Below, one piece after another: positions 1-10,282 of a DNA stretch of 64,000 bases. The first letter of the stretch is position 1. Each line of letters begins with the position of its first letter. This DNA comes from Pyrrhosoma nymphula. Lineage: Eukaryota > Arthropoda > Insecta > Odonata > Coenagrionidae. Below the pieces are notes generated by a model, which saw only the letters and a program-made list of their open reading frames with translations, had not been told where the DNA came from and searched no databases. Location of the stretch: contig OY754327.1 of NCBI GenBank assembly GCA_963573305.1, positions 58,582,244-58,646,243 on the forward strand, read 5' to 3'. The position numbers and the translations under genes are program-made.

Positions 1-485
1 TAGGGCAGATAGGTTCATCATGCTTGGTTATCCTAGAGACAAGAGAGGCCATCGCTTGTGGAACATGATTAATAACTGTGTGGTTCATTCCAGAGATGTA
101 AGAGTTGAGGAGAGAATTTTTCCTATGCTATAATTTTAATTTGTGTATCTGATATTGGGAGTAGTGACAATTATGATTCTGAGACAACTAGTAATGAATC
201 TTGTGATGATGATATTGGTGGTGAGAATGTATTTCATGACAGTAGTATTAGTGTAGCGTCTTCAGATGAGAGTTTGTCTGTCAAGGGGGAGCAGGCGAAT
301 TATACGATGCTCCTGATGATGAAGAAATTGAGCCACCTGTGTTACGCAGATCAGAGAGAGTTATAAAGCCTAAAGAATTGTGTCACGTTTGCCACGCTAC
401 TGTTTTAAGTAGTAGTAGTGAATTATGTGAACCTAAGGCCGTAGACGAGGCGTTAAAGAGTACTCATAAAAATAAATAGATCAAA

Positions 486-907
486 GCTATGGAGGAGGAG
501 ATGTCTATTTTAAGCTAAAATAAAACGTGGGATCTAGTTAAAAAGCCTGAAAATTGTAATTTAATTGGAGCCAAATGGGTTTTTAAAGTTAAGAGAGATC
601 AAGATGGAAATATTGTCACATTCAATGCCCGCCTTGTCGCTCAGGGTTTTAATCAAGTACAGGGAATAGATTACAGTGAGTCATTTAGTCTAGTTGTGAA
701 AAGAAAAGTCATTCGCCTGATGACAACACAAGCCATCATTAATGATTGGAACTGTTATCACGTAGGCGTTAAGTCAGCCTACCTTAACAGTGAAATTAAG
801 GAGGGCTTGTATATTAAACAGCCTGAAGGGTTTGTTAGTGAGAAGTATCCTCAGATGAGTAAAGTAAGAGTAAGTGAGATGTATGTAAACTTAACAAGAG
901 CATATAT
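486..907 (+). pseudogene. copia reverse transcriptase, N-terminal half (broken)
   Basis: The reading frame from about 486 carries the start of the Ty1/copia RT domain: KTWDLV, GAKWVFKVKRDQDGN, ARLVAQGFNQVQGIDYSESF, AYLNSEIKEGLYIKQPEGF. In an active element this domain copies the RNA genome into cDNA inside the capsid particle. The first catalytic aspartate position is glycine. After the QPEGF motif the frame slips, so the ATG-initiated reading at 696-923 ends in nonsense. A different frame just before the insertion reads KLNKS, and that frame continues beyond the insertion at 1881. The hAT insertion therefore landed in the RT after the family motif was already in place. Confidence 0.85.
900..907. 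repeat. 8-bp target site duplication, left copy (hAT)
   Basis: GCATATAT immediately left of the inserted element is repeated exactly at 1881-1888 on the right. Eight base pairs is the standard hAT target duplication. Confidence 0.9.
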
Positions 908-1880
908 TAGTGGTGGCACTTAAAGAGCGCAACAGTTTCATTGCAACTGTTTCGCAACCGAAACAGTTTAGAAACGAAACAGTTCCGTGAAACACCCTGT
1001 TGAGGAGAAGTTTATTTTATGAACTTTTTTCCCTGGAAGACTTTTATTTATACATAGTATATACTCATTTGGTTTCAATGTGTTAAATACGCTTGTTACG
1101 GGGCTATGAACATTTTGATATTAATCGACCAATGTAATTGTAGTTCCTCAAGTTAAAATTTTGTTTTACATTTCATGTACAAATAAAAATAAATAATTTT
1201 TTTTTCTGAGAAGTTTATTTTATGTAATTTTTTCACGGGAAGACTATTAAATTTATTTATAGGTTTTACTTATTTTTTTGCGTCATGCTGCATTTTTTAA
1301 AGCTATTTTCAAAATAAAGTTCATTTGTATATTGAGTTTGCGGTTGTTTTATTTCCTTCACTCAATAAATTTTATGTACAACCTGTTGTGTCCAAAAGGA
1401 TATTTTTAATTTATAAAAAACATTATTTCCTGGAATTTAGATTTACAGATAATAGATGTTTTGAAGTAAATACTGCATTTTTTACTTTAAGAAATAACAG
1501 TTTCGTTTTGATTCGTGAAAGCCACTTCTTAGTTTACATTTTTGTCTGTAGTTATAATTCTATCGCTAGTGATGGTCGGATAGCTAATTGTAAGTGCTGG
1601 CTAAATAAACCGGCAGCCGCCTGCAACAGACTCAAATCCAACGAATTGTTGCTCATAACCGCGACGCAGCCACACGTGCAGTGCAACTGGAACAGAATAT
1701 AATACGAAACAGTCAGCTTCAGCTATCAGTTGCCGCTGCACAGAACAGAGCGCAACGGCGTGGCTGCGGAACGGCTACGAAGCTAACCTGTTGTTTGCAA
1801 CAGTTATTTGAAGCAGTTGTCTGACCGAAACAGTTGCGCCTGCAGCCATTTCGCTCCGAAAACACTTTATTCCACCGCTA
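908..1880. mobile_element. 973-bp non-autonomous hAT transposon inserted in copia RT
   Basis: The element begins TAGTGGTGG and ends CCACCGCTA, giving 9-bp terminal inverted repeats with one mismatch, of the form typical of hAT ends. It is bounded by an exact 8-bp duplication (GCATATAT). Subterminal DNA at both ends repeats motifs such as AACTGTTTC and GAAACAGTT, which resemble the clustered transposase-binding repeats near hAT ends. The interior has an open frame of 125 codons (1325-1702) with no similarity to a transposase that I recognise, so I treat the element as non-autonomous. The interior is AT-rich at 1130-1340 and GC-richer near its right end. Confidence 0.88.
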
Positions 1881-1888
1881 GCATATAT
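1881..1888. repeat. 8-bp target site duplication, right copy (hAT)
   Basis: Exact repeat of 900-907. It forms part of the resumed copia RT sequence. Confidence 0.9.
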
Positions 1889-2065
1889 GGATTAAAGCAA
1901 GCGAGGAGAGATTGGAATGATCAATTGTACAAAATATTGACTGATTTGAAACTGTATAGATCTATTCGTGATCAATGCCTTTATATTTATCCAAATAAGA
2001 AATATTTTGTGACATGTTGGGGTTGTCATATGAGTAATAATCAGTTTTTTTTGTATTGTTTGTAA
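1881..2065 (+). pseudogene. copia reverse transcriptase, resumed fragment
   Basis: One frame reads IYGLKQARRDWNDQLYK and then DQCLYIY, the conserved copia block that normally precedes the YVDD active site. The active-site block itself is missing, and the frame decays to low-information sequence before the polypurine tract at 2081. It is continuous with the upstream RT fragment once the hAT insertion is discounted. Confidence 0.85.
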
Positions 2066-2080
2066 AAGAAATCTTGAAAC

Positions 2081-2089
2081 GAGGGGGAG
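2081..2089 (+). other. copia polypurine tract
   Basis: GAGGGGGAG directly precedes TGTTG, the usual junction of a copia plus-strand primer (polypurine tract) with its 3' LTR. Confidence 0.75.
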
Positions 2090-2282
2090 TGTTGCAACCA
2101 TTGAAACATTTATTAAGTGAGTGTTTCTCGATTTTTTGTGCTTTTTCGTATTTCGTTTTGTTTTCTTTTCTCTGTTGAATTCGAGATTGTTTCGAACGTT
2201 TCTATGTGTAACAAAACTTTTATTGTTGAGTAAGATCTAAAAAAGATTGAGTGAGGTTGTATTTGTGTGGAGTTAATTTTCA
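2090..2282 (+). repeat. copia 3' LTR (start certain, end uncertain)
   Basis: It begins TGTTGCAACC right after the polypurine tract and is AT-rich. A possible CA end lies at 2281-2282, but the LTR could run up to the RTE insertion at 2361 or resume beyond 5935. No second LTR copy is present in the window for comparison. Confidence 0.6.
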
Positions 2283-2352
2283 GTAAATCTGAGCAAAGAT
2301 TATAGAATCTGAGAGACTTTCAGTGATGTTTTGATAATACGAGTATGTCTGC

Positions 2353-2360
2353 TGAAAGTG
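2353..2360. repeat. Possible target site duplication, left (RTE LINE)
   Basis: TGAAAGTG here recurs at 5928-5935. Because the right copy overlaps the ATG-repeat tail, chance similarity of a base or two is possible. Confidence 0.5.
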
Positions 2361-2365
2361 TAGTG

Positions 2366-2642
2366 TTCTCATTCTTTCCAATATAACCTTGGTTATAACT
2401 TTTCCCACATTTGAGATAAGGCTTATAGTTCTGTAGTGTTTAAATTCCTGTGTATTTCTTATCTTTGATATCGGCACCATTATCGTTTTGATAAGATCTT
2501 CTGGCCACTCCCCTGTATCATATATTTTATTAACCAGATCCGTTAGTTGATCCAACCCATTCTTCTCTAAAGCCTTTGGAATCTCTAATGGTATTTGGTC
2601 TCCGTCTACTGTCTTCCTATTCTTCATTCCTTTTACTGCCAT
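2366..2642 (-). pseudogene. RTE reverse transcriptase, first block (inverted part)
   Basis: The minus frame reads MKNRKTVDGDQIP, NKIYDTGEWPEDL and HYRTISLISNVGKV, the standard opening of an RTE-type RT (compare the family pattern KMKNGKA.G.DGIP ... YR.ISL). Similarity ends at about 2366, after ILERMR; the remaining residues of the frame come from flanking DNA. This end is the internal breakpoint of the 5' inversion, and the domain continues on the plus strand from 4657. Confidence 0.85.
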
Positions 2643-2744
2643 TTTTATCTACCCTTTCATTACTTTAGGACCTGTATTGTCCCTCTCCTCATTCATGTCA
2701 TTCTCCAATTCTATTTCACTTCCTCTTTTTCTTGTGCAGTACAG

Positions 2745-3143
2745 TTATTTTATATATTCCTCCCATATTTCCTTCACAACCTCGTTATCTGTTGTAACCC
2801 TTCCACACTTATCTCTCATACCTTTCTTCGAAATAGCTCTCTGTTTTCTCATAGTCATCATTCTCACTATTTTGAACATTTCCTCCATCTTTCCTTTTTT
2901 TAGCTTTTGAATTACAAAGCACTGCTCCGTCATCCATTCTTCTCGAGCAGTGTCTGTAGTTCTCCTTAATTCATTGTTAATCTTTCTATATTGTCTCTTT
3001 CCTTGTGCAGAGTCATCTCCTTTCCATTTCCTTCTTTCTTCCATTTGTTCCAACATATCTCGGTTTATCCAGCTTTTTCTAGCTTCTTTCTTGTTTTCAG
3101 TTCCAACCTCCTGTTTAAGAACCATTATTATGCTTTCCTTCAT
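2745..3143 (-). pseudogene. RTE linker between endonuclease and RT
   Basis: A minus-strand frame of 132 codons, rich in Lys, Arg and Glu (KKEARKSWINRDMLEQMEE, REEWMTEQ), holds the basic linker typical of RTE proteins between endonuclease and RT. It lies in the right order between the endonuclease frame (3515-4435) and the RT start (2642). Frameshifts separate the three pieces. Confidence 0.75.
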
Positions 3144-3514
3144 ATCCTTCCACTCTTCTTGAATGCTTTTCTCCCCTTCCCCCTTCTTCAGCTTCTCTTC
3201 TAGGACTTAGGTAATTTTCTTCTTATCCTCTTTCATCTTCATCAAGTTCCACCTCTTTATTGATTGCTTTTTCCTCGTCACATGTTAAGCCTAGTGATCA
3301 TATCTATTATCAGAAGATTGTGGTCTGTGTCCGAATCCGCTCCAGGTAGTGTCTTCGCGTTCTTGACGCTATTCTTAAATCTTTGATTTACCAGTATAAA
3401 ATCTATTTGATAACTCTTGTTATCACCGGGACTTTTCCACGTGTAGAGCCTTCTCTTGTGATTCTGGAACCAAGTATTTATTATCCATAACTGCTGTTGT
3501 TCACAGAATTCTAT

Positions 3515-4435
3515 CTATTTTTCTCCTCTCTCATTTCGAGTGCCTAAACCGTATGCTCCCACAGTTTTCCCTTTCCTTCCTTCTCCAACTACACTGTTCC
3601 AATCTCCCATTATCACTGCCCTCACTTGTCCCTTGCCATTCCTTTCATACAATTTCAGTATTTGTTCATATACCTCTTCGACCTCTTCTTCTTCTGCTAG
3701 TGTTGTGGGCATGAACTTTTGAACCACCAAGGTATCTACTGGTTCACTCCTTATTTTCAAAGCAATCACCCTTTCACTACATGCTATAACCTTGCTTACC
3801 CTTTCTGAAATTTTCTTTTTCGTCAAGAACCCAACTCCTCTATTCTTGCGATATTCCACTGAGGAAAAAATCATTTGTCTTGACCGGGATATGGGCGAAT
3901 GATTTTTCCTCTGTGGAATATCGCACTTATGTGCACTTGCGGGTGACTCCGTAAAGGTAACTACCGTGGCTAGTCCCGTCATCCTCAAAATTAGTCCTCT
4001 ATTCTTATTGTTTCCTCCCTTGTAAATCATGGTGTACCCCTCATATGTGAGTTCCCCTTCTTCTTCCCAACGGACTTCACTGAGCCTCATTAGGTCTATA
4101 TTATTTTTCTCCAATTCTACTTTTAAATTTTCCATTTTTCCTTTCCTATTTGAAGTTCGTACATTCCAAATTCCAATTCTTAATGATTTGTTATTTTCCA
4201 TTATCTTGTTTTCCCTCTTATTGCACCATAACTGTCGTATAGTGTTACCCACCCGGAGATCCGAATGTTGGTAATTTTTACCTCCGGAATCTTTCATTAC
4301 AGAACACATCATGATGCAGTCACGTATCCGTATAACTAGGGAAACCTTACGGTTCATTAGTGCGGTGGTTTCCCTTTGCCTTCCTTTTCCATTTGCCTTC
4401 CGCACCCTATGCCGTTGGCCAACCCTATGGCTCAT
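3515..4435 (-). pseudogene. RTE APE-type endonuclease (inverted part, interrupted)
   Basis: The 306-codon minus frame holds an AP-endonuclease-like domain that would nick target DNA. LRIGIWNVRT and then IDLMRLSEVRW carry the catalytic asparagine and glutamate blocks. GVGFLTKKKI, VIMGDWNSVVG and YGLGTRNERGE follow towards the C-terminus. A 147-bp insertion adds about 49 foreign residues between GGNNKNRG and VGFLTKKK without breaking the frame. The last residues of the domain lie beyond a stop at 3515. About 80 residues at the N-terminus come from the 5' UTR and are probably not part of the enzyme. Confidence 0.85.
3848..3994. mobile_element. 147-bp hairpin insertion with 12-bp direct repeats
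   Basis: TCCTCTATTCTT occurs at 3836-3847 and again at 3995-4006, exactly flanking 147 bp absent from the endonuclease consensus. The first 80 bp fold on themselves: 3848-3875 pairs with 3900-3927 (GCGATATTCCAC against GTGGAATATCGC), with a loop of about 24 bp. The remaining 67 bp are unique. A 12-bp duplication suggests LINE-mediated insertion of a short RNA, as with a SINE or snap-back retrocopy. Confidence 0.75.
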
Positions 4436-4655
4436 CCGCCTTTAGGATCCATTTCTAGATCCATGGGCAAGAGGGTGCCCAAACCCCACCCTAAGATGGG
4501 GGAGAAAGCTTATCTCGGCTTTCACTCGGTCTCCAGTGCCGCGTTAGCCACCGTTAGGTGCCCATCCCCCACCGCGAGGAGGTGCGGTTGGATATTTCCC
4601 TTCCTTGAGGCCTGGGACCTTATAGGCATTTCCCATCATCTCTGGTACTTTGGGG
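4436..4655 (-). other. RTE 5' untranslated region (inverted)
   Basis: This GC-rich, CpG-containing stretch lies directly upstream (minus strand) of the endonuclease frame and abuts the inversion junction at 4655-4657. GC-rich leaders of this sort are usual for RTE elements. Its presence means the inverted half reaches close to the 5' end of the parent element. Confidence 0.65.
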
Positions 4656-4656
4656 G

Positions 4657-5306
4657 ACTACAGAATTATAAGACTTATCTCATATGTGGGCAAAGTTATA
4701 ACCAAAGTTATATTGGAAAGAATGAGAAGAAAAATAGAAGAAAAATTAGAGGAATACCAGTTCGGTTTCCGCAAGGGCAAAGGAACGAGAGATACTATTG
4801 GATGTTAACAGAAAGGGTATTATAGTTGAACCGTGGGATATGCGTATGCTTTATTTATTATAAAAAGGCATGGGTCAGATGGGAGATATTATTAGATCTT
4901 CTGAGAGAGATAGACATAAGAGACATGGAAGGACAGAATATTAATAAAGCAGTTGTACATCCATCAGAAAGTTGCGGTGAGAATTGGGGACGAGAAAACA
5001 AAGGAAACCACAATAGAAAGGGGAGTCAGCCAAGGTTGCTGTCTGTCACCATACCTCTTTAACTTGTATGCTGACAAACTGCTGGAAGAAGCTTTAGAAG
5101 ACATCGGGGGGATAAAAGTGGGAGGTGATAGAATAAAATCCATCAAATATGCTGATGACCAGGCTATAATAGCAGAGAATGGAGAAGAACTTCAGAAAAT
5201 GATGGAAAGAATTAGGAAGAAGAGTGAAGACTATGGAATGAGAATAAACAGAAATAAAAGTAAGGTAATGAGAATAGCGAAGACGGAAGGACCCTTACAT
5301 TTATGA
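4657..5306 (+). pseudogene. RTE reverse transcriptase, main part
   Basis: Spread over shifted frames, the plus strand repeats the ILERMR block and then shows EYQFGFRKGKGTRDT by inspection around 4735-4795. From 4953 one clean frame runs ERGVSQGCCLSPYLFNLYAD, then IKSIKYADDQAIIAENGEEL, then YGMRINRNKSKVM. YADD is the RT active site, with both aspartates retained. Stops near 4822 and frameshifts near 4830-4950 disable it. Confidence 0.88.
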
Positions 5307-5346
5307 CTGGAGGAAGAAAAATGAAAACAAGTAAGCACTTTCAAGT

Positions 5347-5877
5347 ATGTACCTGGGAAGTATCATTACACAGAATGGCAACTGTACTGAAGAAATTAAA
5401 AGCAGAATTGGGCAAGGAAAAGTAGCATTTAACAAGATTAAGGAACTGGTGACTGCAAGGAACATCAAGATGGATATTAGGAAAAGATTTTCAAAATGCT
5501 TTATATGGAGCATTGTGTTCTATGGATGCGATACATGGACGTTGAAGAAGAGAGAAGAAAAGTACTTAGAAAACTTTGAAATGTGGCTATGGCGACGAAT
5601 AGAGAAGATTGAATGGAAAGATAATATCACGAATGAAGAAGTGCTAAGGAGGGTTGGAGAAGAAAGAAGTATACTGGGAGAAATTAAAAAGAGAACGGCA
5701 AAATGGATTGGATATATTTTAAGGAATAACAGCCTACAGAAATTAATAATAGAAGGGAAAATAGAAGGGAAGAGAGGAAGAGGAAGGAGGAGGCACGGAA
5801 TGCTGAGGGATATTAAAGAAGGAAGGAGTTATGCAGAGATGAAGAGAGAGGTCCAGGACAGAATGCTGTGGAGATAA
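5347..5877 (+). pseudogene. RTE C-terminal domain
   Basis: The 176-codon frame begins YLGSIITQNGNCTEEIKSRI, continues with FYGCDTWTLKKREE and ends with LIIEGKIEGKRGRGRRRH and DIKEGRSYAEM. This is the conserved C-terminal block of RTE-type proteins, which follows the RT and sits just before the 3' repeat tail. A stop at about 5305 separates it from the RT frame. Confidence 0.87.
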
Positions 5878-5913
5878 CGCTACCGTTGAAACCTGTCTGC
5901 GAACAGAAGTACC

Positions 5914-5930
5914 AATGATGATGATGATGA
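5914..5930 (+). repeat. ATG-repeat 3' tail of the RTE element
   Basis: About five ATG units close the element. RTE-clade LINEs end in short tandem repeats rather than poly(A). Confidence 0.75.
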
Positions 5931-5935
5931 AAGTG

Positions 5936-6864
5936 GGTGAAAATCGCTTTGCCGCTGGCGAGACGAAAGCTCACCTTTACCGGTTGCAGACCTTTTTTTA
6001 ATTTGCAAAATTAAATTCGAAGTATTGGTTTTCTGTTATTGGAAAATGTACTAATAGAAAGAAAATAAAATAAAGGTTCTTATTCCTGCCATCGAGTTTA
6101 GTATTCCGTTCGAAAATTTGAAATATTTGCTAAAACATGACGATTTCCCCCAATATTTTAGCGTTTTTGAGTCATCCCCATAACGACTATGCTCATTGTT
6201 TAAGTCGAGATTCCGTCTATATCCATTAAATCAATAATATTTTGCTCTAAATAAGATATTTTAATGATAATATTTTGAATAATAAATCGAAATTTTATTT
6301 TTGCAAATGGTAAATTGTTTAGTAAATTTCATCGAAAAATTTGACGTAGTACGCAGTCACGCGCAGTGTTGATTTTTTTCCTTCCCGTTGATACTCAACT
6401 GGCACCTTCACTAGTCTTATCTAATTGTGAAAGCTGTGGTAAGACATCCTCTATCGAAACGTGTACATTTCTAACAATATTCATAGTCACGATTAGTGAT
6501 GTAAAATTTCCAGAAATTTTGAAGGCGAGGAAAAAAGTTTTTGTTTCCTGGAAAATTGGAAATTTTCGGAATAATGCTTGTAGGATTTCCAAAAGAAATT
6601 ATAATCGTACTGTTGGAAAAATAAGCATGAAAATATTTCCAAAATTTGGTAGGAATATCATAACAGATGACAGTATTGCTAAAGTACAATAATTATAATT
6701 AGATTGAATAAATTAGGCAATCCTAAATAACCCAATGGAATGAAAACCAAAAATGGATAAAAGAAAAATTTACCTCGAAGTAATTGACTAAATTCAGGTT
6801 AAGTTGTTCAGTTTTTACTCGCTTTGTGTATTTTAAGAAGACCATCTACAGAGTTAATTGGGAG
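5936..6864. other. AT-rich DNA, nothing recognised
   Basis: No coding pattern, terminal repeat or structured motif was found. Short frames at 6366-6692 lack any family resemblance. Confidence 0.5.
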
Positions 6865-7480
6865 ACACGAATGAAGGTATTGATGAAAATAGGAATAGAT
6901 TGGCGAGATAAGAGAGTCGTCCGCATTTTATGTATGGCTCAGAGGACATAGGCGGCTAATGAAGAATCAGGATGGGCAGTTACATGTCGTGGGGTAAGGC
7001 CGTCGGTGTAACCTTGGCTTTTTTAAATGTATGCCGAGGAAATGATGAGAGAGGCTTGTGAGAAGCAAGTTGTGGGAATGAAAGTAGGACAGTAGATAAT
7101 GTCGGTTAGATTCATGGATGACGAGGTGTTGATTATTCGTCATCAAAGGGATTGCAAGCTTTGACCGTTCCGTTAGAAAATAGGTATAGAAAATACGGAA
7201 TTAAGATTAAACCTAAGCAAACAAAAGTCAAGAAAGCGGCTGGTAATAAAGGTAGGCGGGCAAAAACTGGAGCAAGTAGAGTAAATTAAGTAATTCGGTG
7301 GTACGCTGGAGGGAAATGAACGTGTTAGCAAAGACATTAGAAGGAGAATTGCACTAGCGAAATAAGCGCTCAACAGAAGGAGGGAGCTGATGATTGTAAA
7401 ATTGTGTAAGGATGCAAAGAAAAGGCTGGAAAATAGTTTAAAAAGGCATGTGGCATTGTATGGCATCACCTTATCCGATG
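6865..7480 (+). pseudogene. Second RTE-type RT relic
   Basis: Fragments in shifting plus-strand frames follow the order of an RTE reverse transcriptase: an early block (RDKRVVRIL), WLF then MYAEEMMREA, RFMDDEVLII (where YADD is expected), YRKYGIKIKPKQTKVKK, the GGNERVSKDIRRRIALAK block and finally KRHVALYG. The active-site tyrosine-alanine pair is replaced by FM while both aspartates remain. It is more decayed than the element at 2.4-5.9 kb, differs from it in sequence, and is truncated at both ends. Confidence 0.75.
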
Positions 7481-8280
7481 GTAACCAAATCTATTCTTCG
7501 ACTTGGATCTGATAGTTACAGAACTACTCCCCCCCCTGATACCTTACCTCTTGGACTGAAGCAGCGGATTTACTGGGAAATAGACTTGAATTCCATTGAT
7601 GAATGGCTATGCAGCTGTATTGAAAAAGCAAGTGAGGATATCGGTATATTGGAAGAATTATAAGTCACCCTATTTGCAACCATCATTCGTTAACCAGTTG
7701 TTTTTTAATGTCGAGAATAATGGAAGAATCAGACAGCTGAATTAGAGGAGACCATTCTTATTCCCTTAGTCACTCTGTGATTGATGGAGAAATTTCAAAG
7801 GAATCAGTGTTATTAACTTCACCTTAAATAAAAAATATTTTAGCAATGGTTCTACCAATGCCTTAAACCGAAGGACAAGATATGAAGGATGCATAAGTAG
7901 CTAAATATTATCTACATATCATATAAAATGCAAATAGTGGCAAATGTTATACATTTATTCTAATTCAAGCGACATGAAATCAACTTACAAAACTTTACTG
8001 ACGAGCATTCAATCATTGTCCTTTTGTACAAGGGGTTGTTTTGATCAAGAGCTTAATTTATTGTTTAGTAACATCATGGGATTACCATTAATGCATAACT
8101 TATTTAAAGAATAGAAAGACATTCTCAAGTTCTCATTCATAGACATAGTGATTACCAATTGATGTCATTTTACACAATGAAGGAAGAAGGGTGGGCAGAT
8201 GGATATTAATGTGGCTGTTTGGGGAATGGAAGATGGGTAGAGAGAATATAGGCATTGGTATTTACCTACTCGAATAGTTG
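7481..8280. other. Intergenic, nothing recognised
   Basis: AT-rich DNA with a short run of C at 7530-7537 and no supported feature. Confidence 0.45.
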
Positions 8281-8299
8281 GATGCATTCAGAGGGTGTG

Positions 8300-8489
8300 C
8301 AAGTCATGGAATCCAGAGTTTTACATCCCCTTTGACAGACGGAGGGTAGTATTTGAAGTGCTATCAACCTAACAAAAAGTAGGGATTGGGATTCTTCTGA
8401 AAAAGCTGTTACTGTCAGGATTTGAATATTTGAACCCAAAACATAATGGATATATAGCCAGTACTCTAGCAACCTCACCAAGCTACTTG
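8300..8489 (-). mobile_element. tRNA-derived SINE
   Basis: Read on the minus strand from 8489, a tRNA-like head appears: an A-box-like AGCTTGGTGAGGTTGCTAG, an anticodon-arm-like segment, then a B-box-like GGGTTCAAAT at about 8440-8429. The body continues with ACTTCAAATACTACCC, close to the GCACTTCAAATAGTA of the SINE at 39.4 kb, so the two may be related. The head cannot form an intact tRNA, which argues against a tRNA gene. The 3' end is approximate. Confidence 0.65.
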
Positions 8490-8494
8490 CACTG

Positions 8495-10282
8495 TCAATA
8501 TAGGGAAAAAACGCTTGCTACTCTCGTAGTATTGAAGACAACAACAAAAAATAAGGAAGGGGAATGCTACACGTCTACATATTACAATAAAACTAGATAG
8601 CATGGCTCTTTTGTTGTTTCGAAGTCTTCAAAATTGGTAATAAATATTTTAACACACTGTATTTATTGATTGCCTTCATGCTAGTAAAATTTAAAATGAG
8701 TGCAATATTAATGAATTTCCTTTAGTCTCTTCTTCTCGAATAATATTGAATAATAATAGTTTCTGGGTAAATTTGAAAAATACCTGGCAAAGTTTGAAAC
8801 CTACTCATTCTGCTGTAAAAGCTGAAGTAGGCAATACTCTCATTTCAGATGTTTATAAGCTTTTGACCGAAGAATAAGGTTCATGTTAGAATAAATATAA
8901 GCATACTCGGTAAATTTTCAAGAAGAAAAAAGAATTTTAATGGCATTTGGGAATGAATTATGCTGTTAAATGGCTTAGTCATGTCAGTGAAGTTCTCAAA
9001 CCCTCTAAGTGAATGGCTATTCAATGATGCCATTTATTGAAAATTACCAGAGGAAAAATGGTTTTGTTGACATGGAATCAAATCATAAATGTTTTCTTCG
9101 GAAAACGGGCAGGCTACATATTATGCCACGCAGGATTCCCTATTCTATCAGAAATTCGAAATTGCATGGTTTTTATTTCTTGGTCTAAGAAGCCTATTTC
9201 TCCATATATTATCATCGAAATCTTTCCCATTTATCGTGGAGGTTGACAAAATGTTGCATCAATGACAAATATAACGCCTGCAACTACATAACTGCACACT
9301 AGTGGGCAAGGGCACTGGGTGTTATAGAAAGGCTGCATGGGATTCACAAAACATACATATGCAGCAATTTGGAAGAAAGGCTTTCACAGAGTTAAATTTA
9401 GAATAATTGAGGAATGGCTTTTCTATTTTTCCTTTCTGCTTTATCTTGAGAAAGAATCTGGTCACATTGAAGTGCCATCAATACGAGCATAGAAACAGAT
9501 TAACGAATAAACATCATGAGAATTCGTCGAAATTAATAATTATCACAAAGCATCATCAAAAGGAATCTGCCTGTTCTGTCAAAGACAGAGCTAGACAGAT
9601 GAAACTGATACATACTACATGGATTTGGTAATTTTGTAGGAATGGACTCCCTTGAGTTTGGATCGGATCCTTTTGTATTGGATTTTAAGGACTCAAATTG
9701 GAATGGGAAAAAAACGTCAGTATGCACCAGTGTTACACTTATTAAATCATTCATATAATTCAGTCATTTGCCTGGTCTTCTCAATGTCGTGAGACATACC
9801 TGCCGATGATTAGCAGTTTGATAATCTGCTAAGCATTACTATAACATTTATTTTTAATAACTTTATGCAAAGAACTGTGGATGCTATTAAAATATGATGT
9901 CTTTACGGTAAAAGCGCTACTTCAGCCTTTTTTGAGAAGCTCATTTATGTGAATTCATATGTAAACTGAGTGCACGGGTAATTTTAATCGCCAAAATTAC
10001 ATCGCTTTAAACATTATAGTATGGAATAAACAAATTAATCAGTATAACAGGCCATCATTTACTTTTTTCACACTTGTAAATTGATCTATTCATCTGATCA
10101 TAACTCTTGGATTTTAATTTCGGTGATTTTTAATTAAAATATTAATGGTATGATCATAACGTCTATTCCTATTAGTAGCAGCAGATTCTACTGTGATAAT
10201 GCTTACTTTAAATTGATTGTTTCTACCTTTATAAGTGAAAAATGTTGTCCGTTCGCAGGTTTCCGCGGCGTTAATCAGATGA
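8495..10282. other. Intergenic, nothing recognised
   Basis: AT-rich, with only short unsupported frames. No inverted repeats of note were seen. Confidence 0.45.

Larger units (their letters stand above)
1..2282 (+). mobile_element. Degenerate Ty1/copia LTR retrotransposon (3' part)
   Basis: This is the 3' portion of a copia-type element whose 5' side lies outside the window. At about 5-130 the frame reads like the integrase C-terminus (GYPRDKRGHRLWN, then HSRDVRVEE). A linker follows (RRSERVIKPKEL near 345-375), then the RT palm (WVFKVKRDQDGN, ARLVAQGF, GLYIKQPEGF). The RT is split at 907/908 by a hAT insertion and resumes at 1881. Only about 200 bp separate the resumed RT (IYGLKQARRDWND) from the polypurine tract at 2081-2089, so the YVDD block and RNase H are deleted. 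In-frame stops near 478 and 517 and a frameshift near 865 show that it is dead. The aspartate usually found before VKxAFLN is glycine here (YHVGVKSAYLN). The 3' limit is approximate. Confidence 0.85.
2361..5930 (+). mobile_element. RTE/BovB-type LINE, near full length, 5'-inverted
   Basis: This is an APE-endonuclease/RT non-LTR retrotransposon of the RTE kind, about 3.57 kb. From 2366 to about 4655 the 5' half (5' UTR, endonuclease, linker, first RT block) lies on the minus strand. From 4657 to 5930 the 3' half (rest of RT and C-terminal domain) lies on the plus strand. The inversion breakpoint is inside RT: 72 bp coding for about the same 24 residues (…NVGKVITKVILERMR…) occur at both 2366-2437 and 4657-4728, matching at 67 of 72 positions by my count. 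The 3' end is an ATG repeat, as in RTE elements, and TGAAAGTG occurs at both borders. The order and polarity are those produced by twin priming. Many stops and frameshifts are present. Confidence 0.88.
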
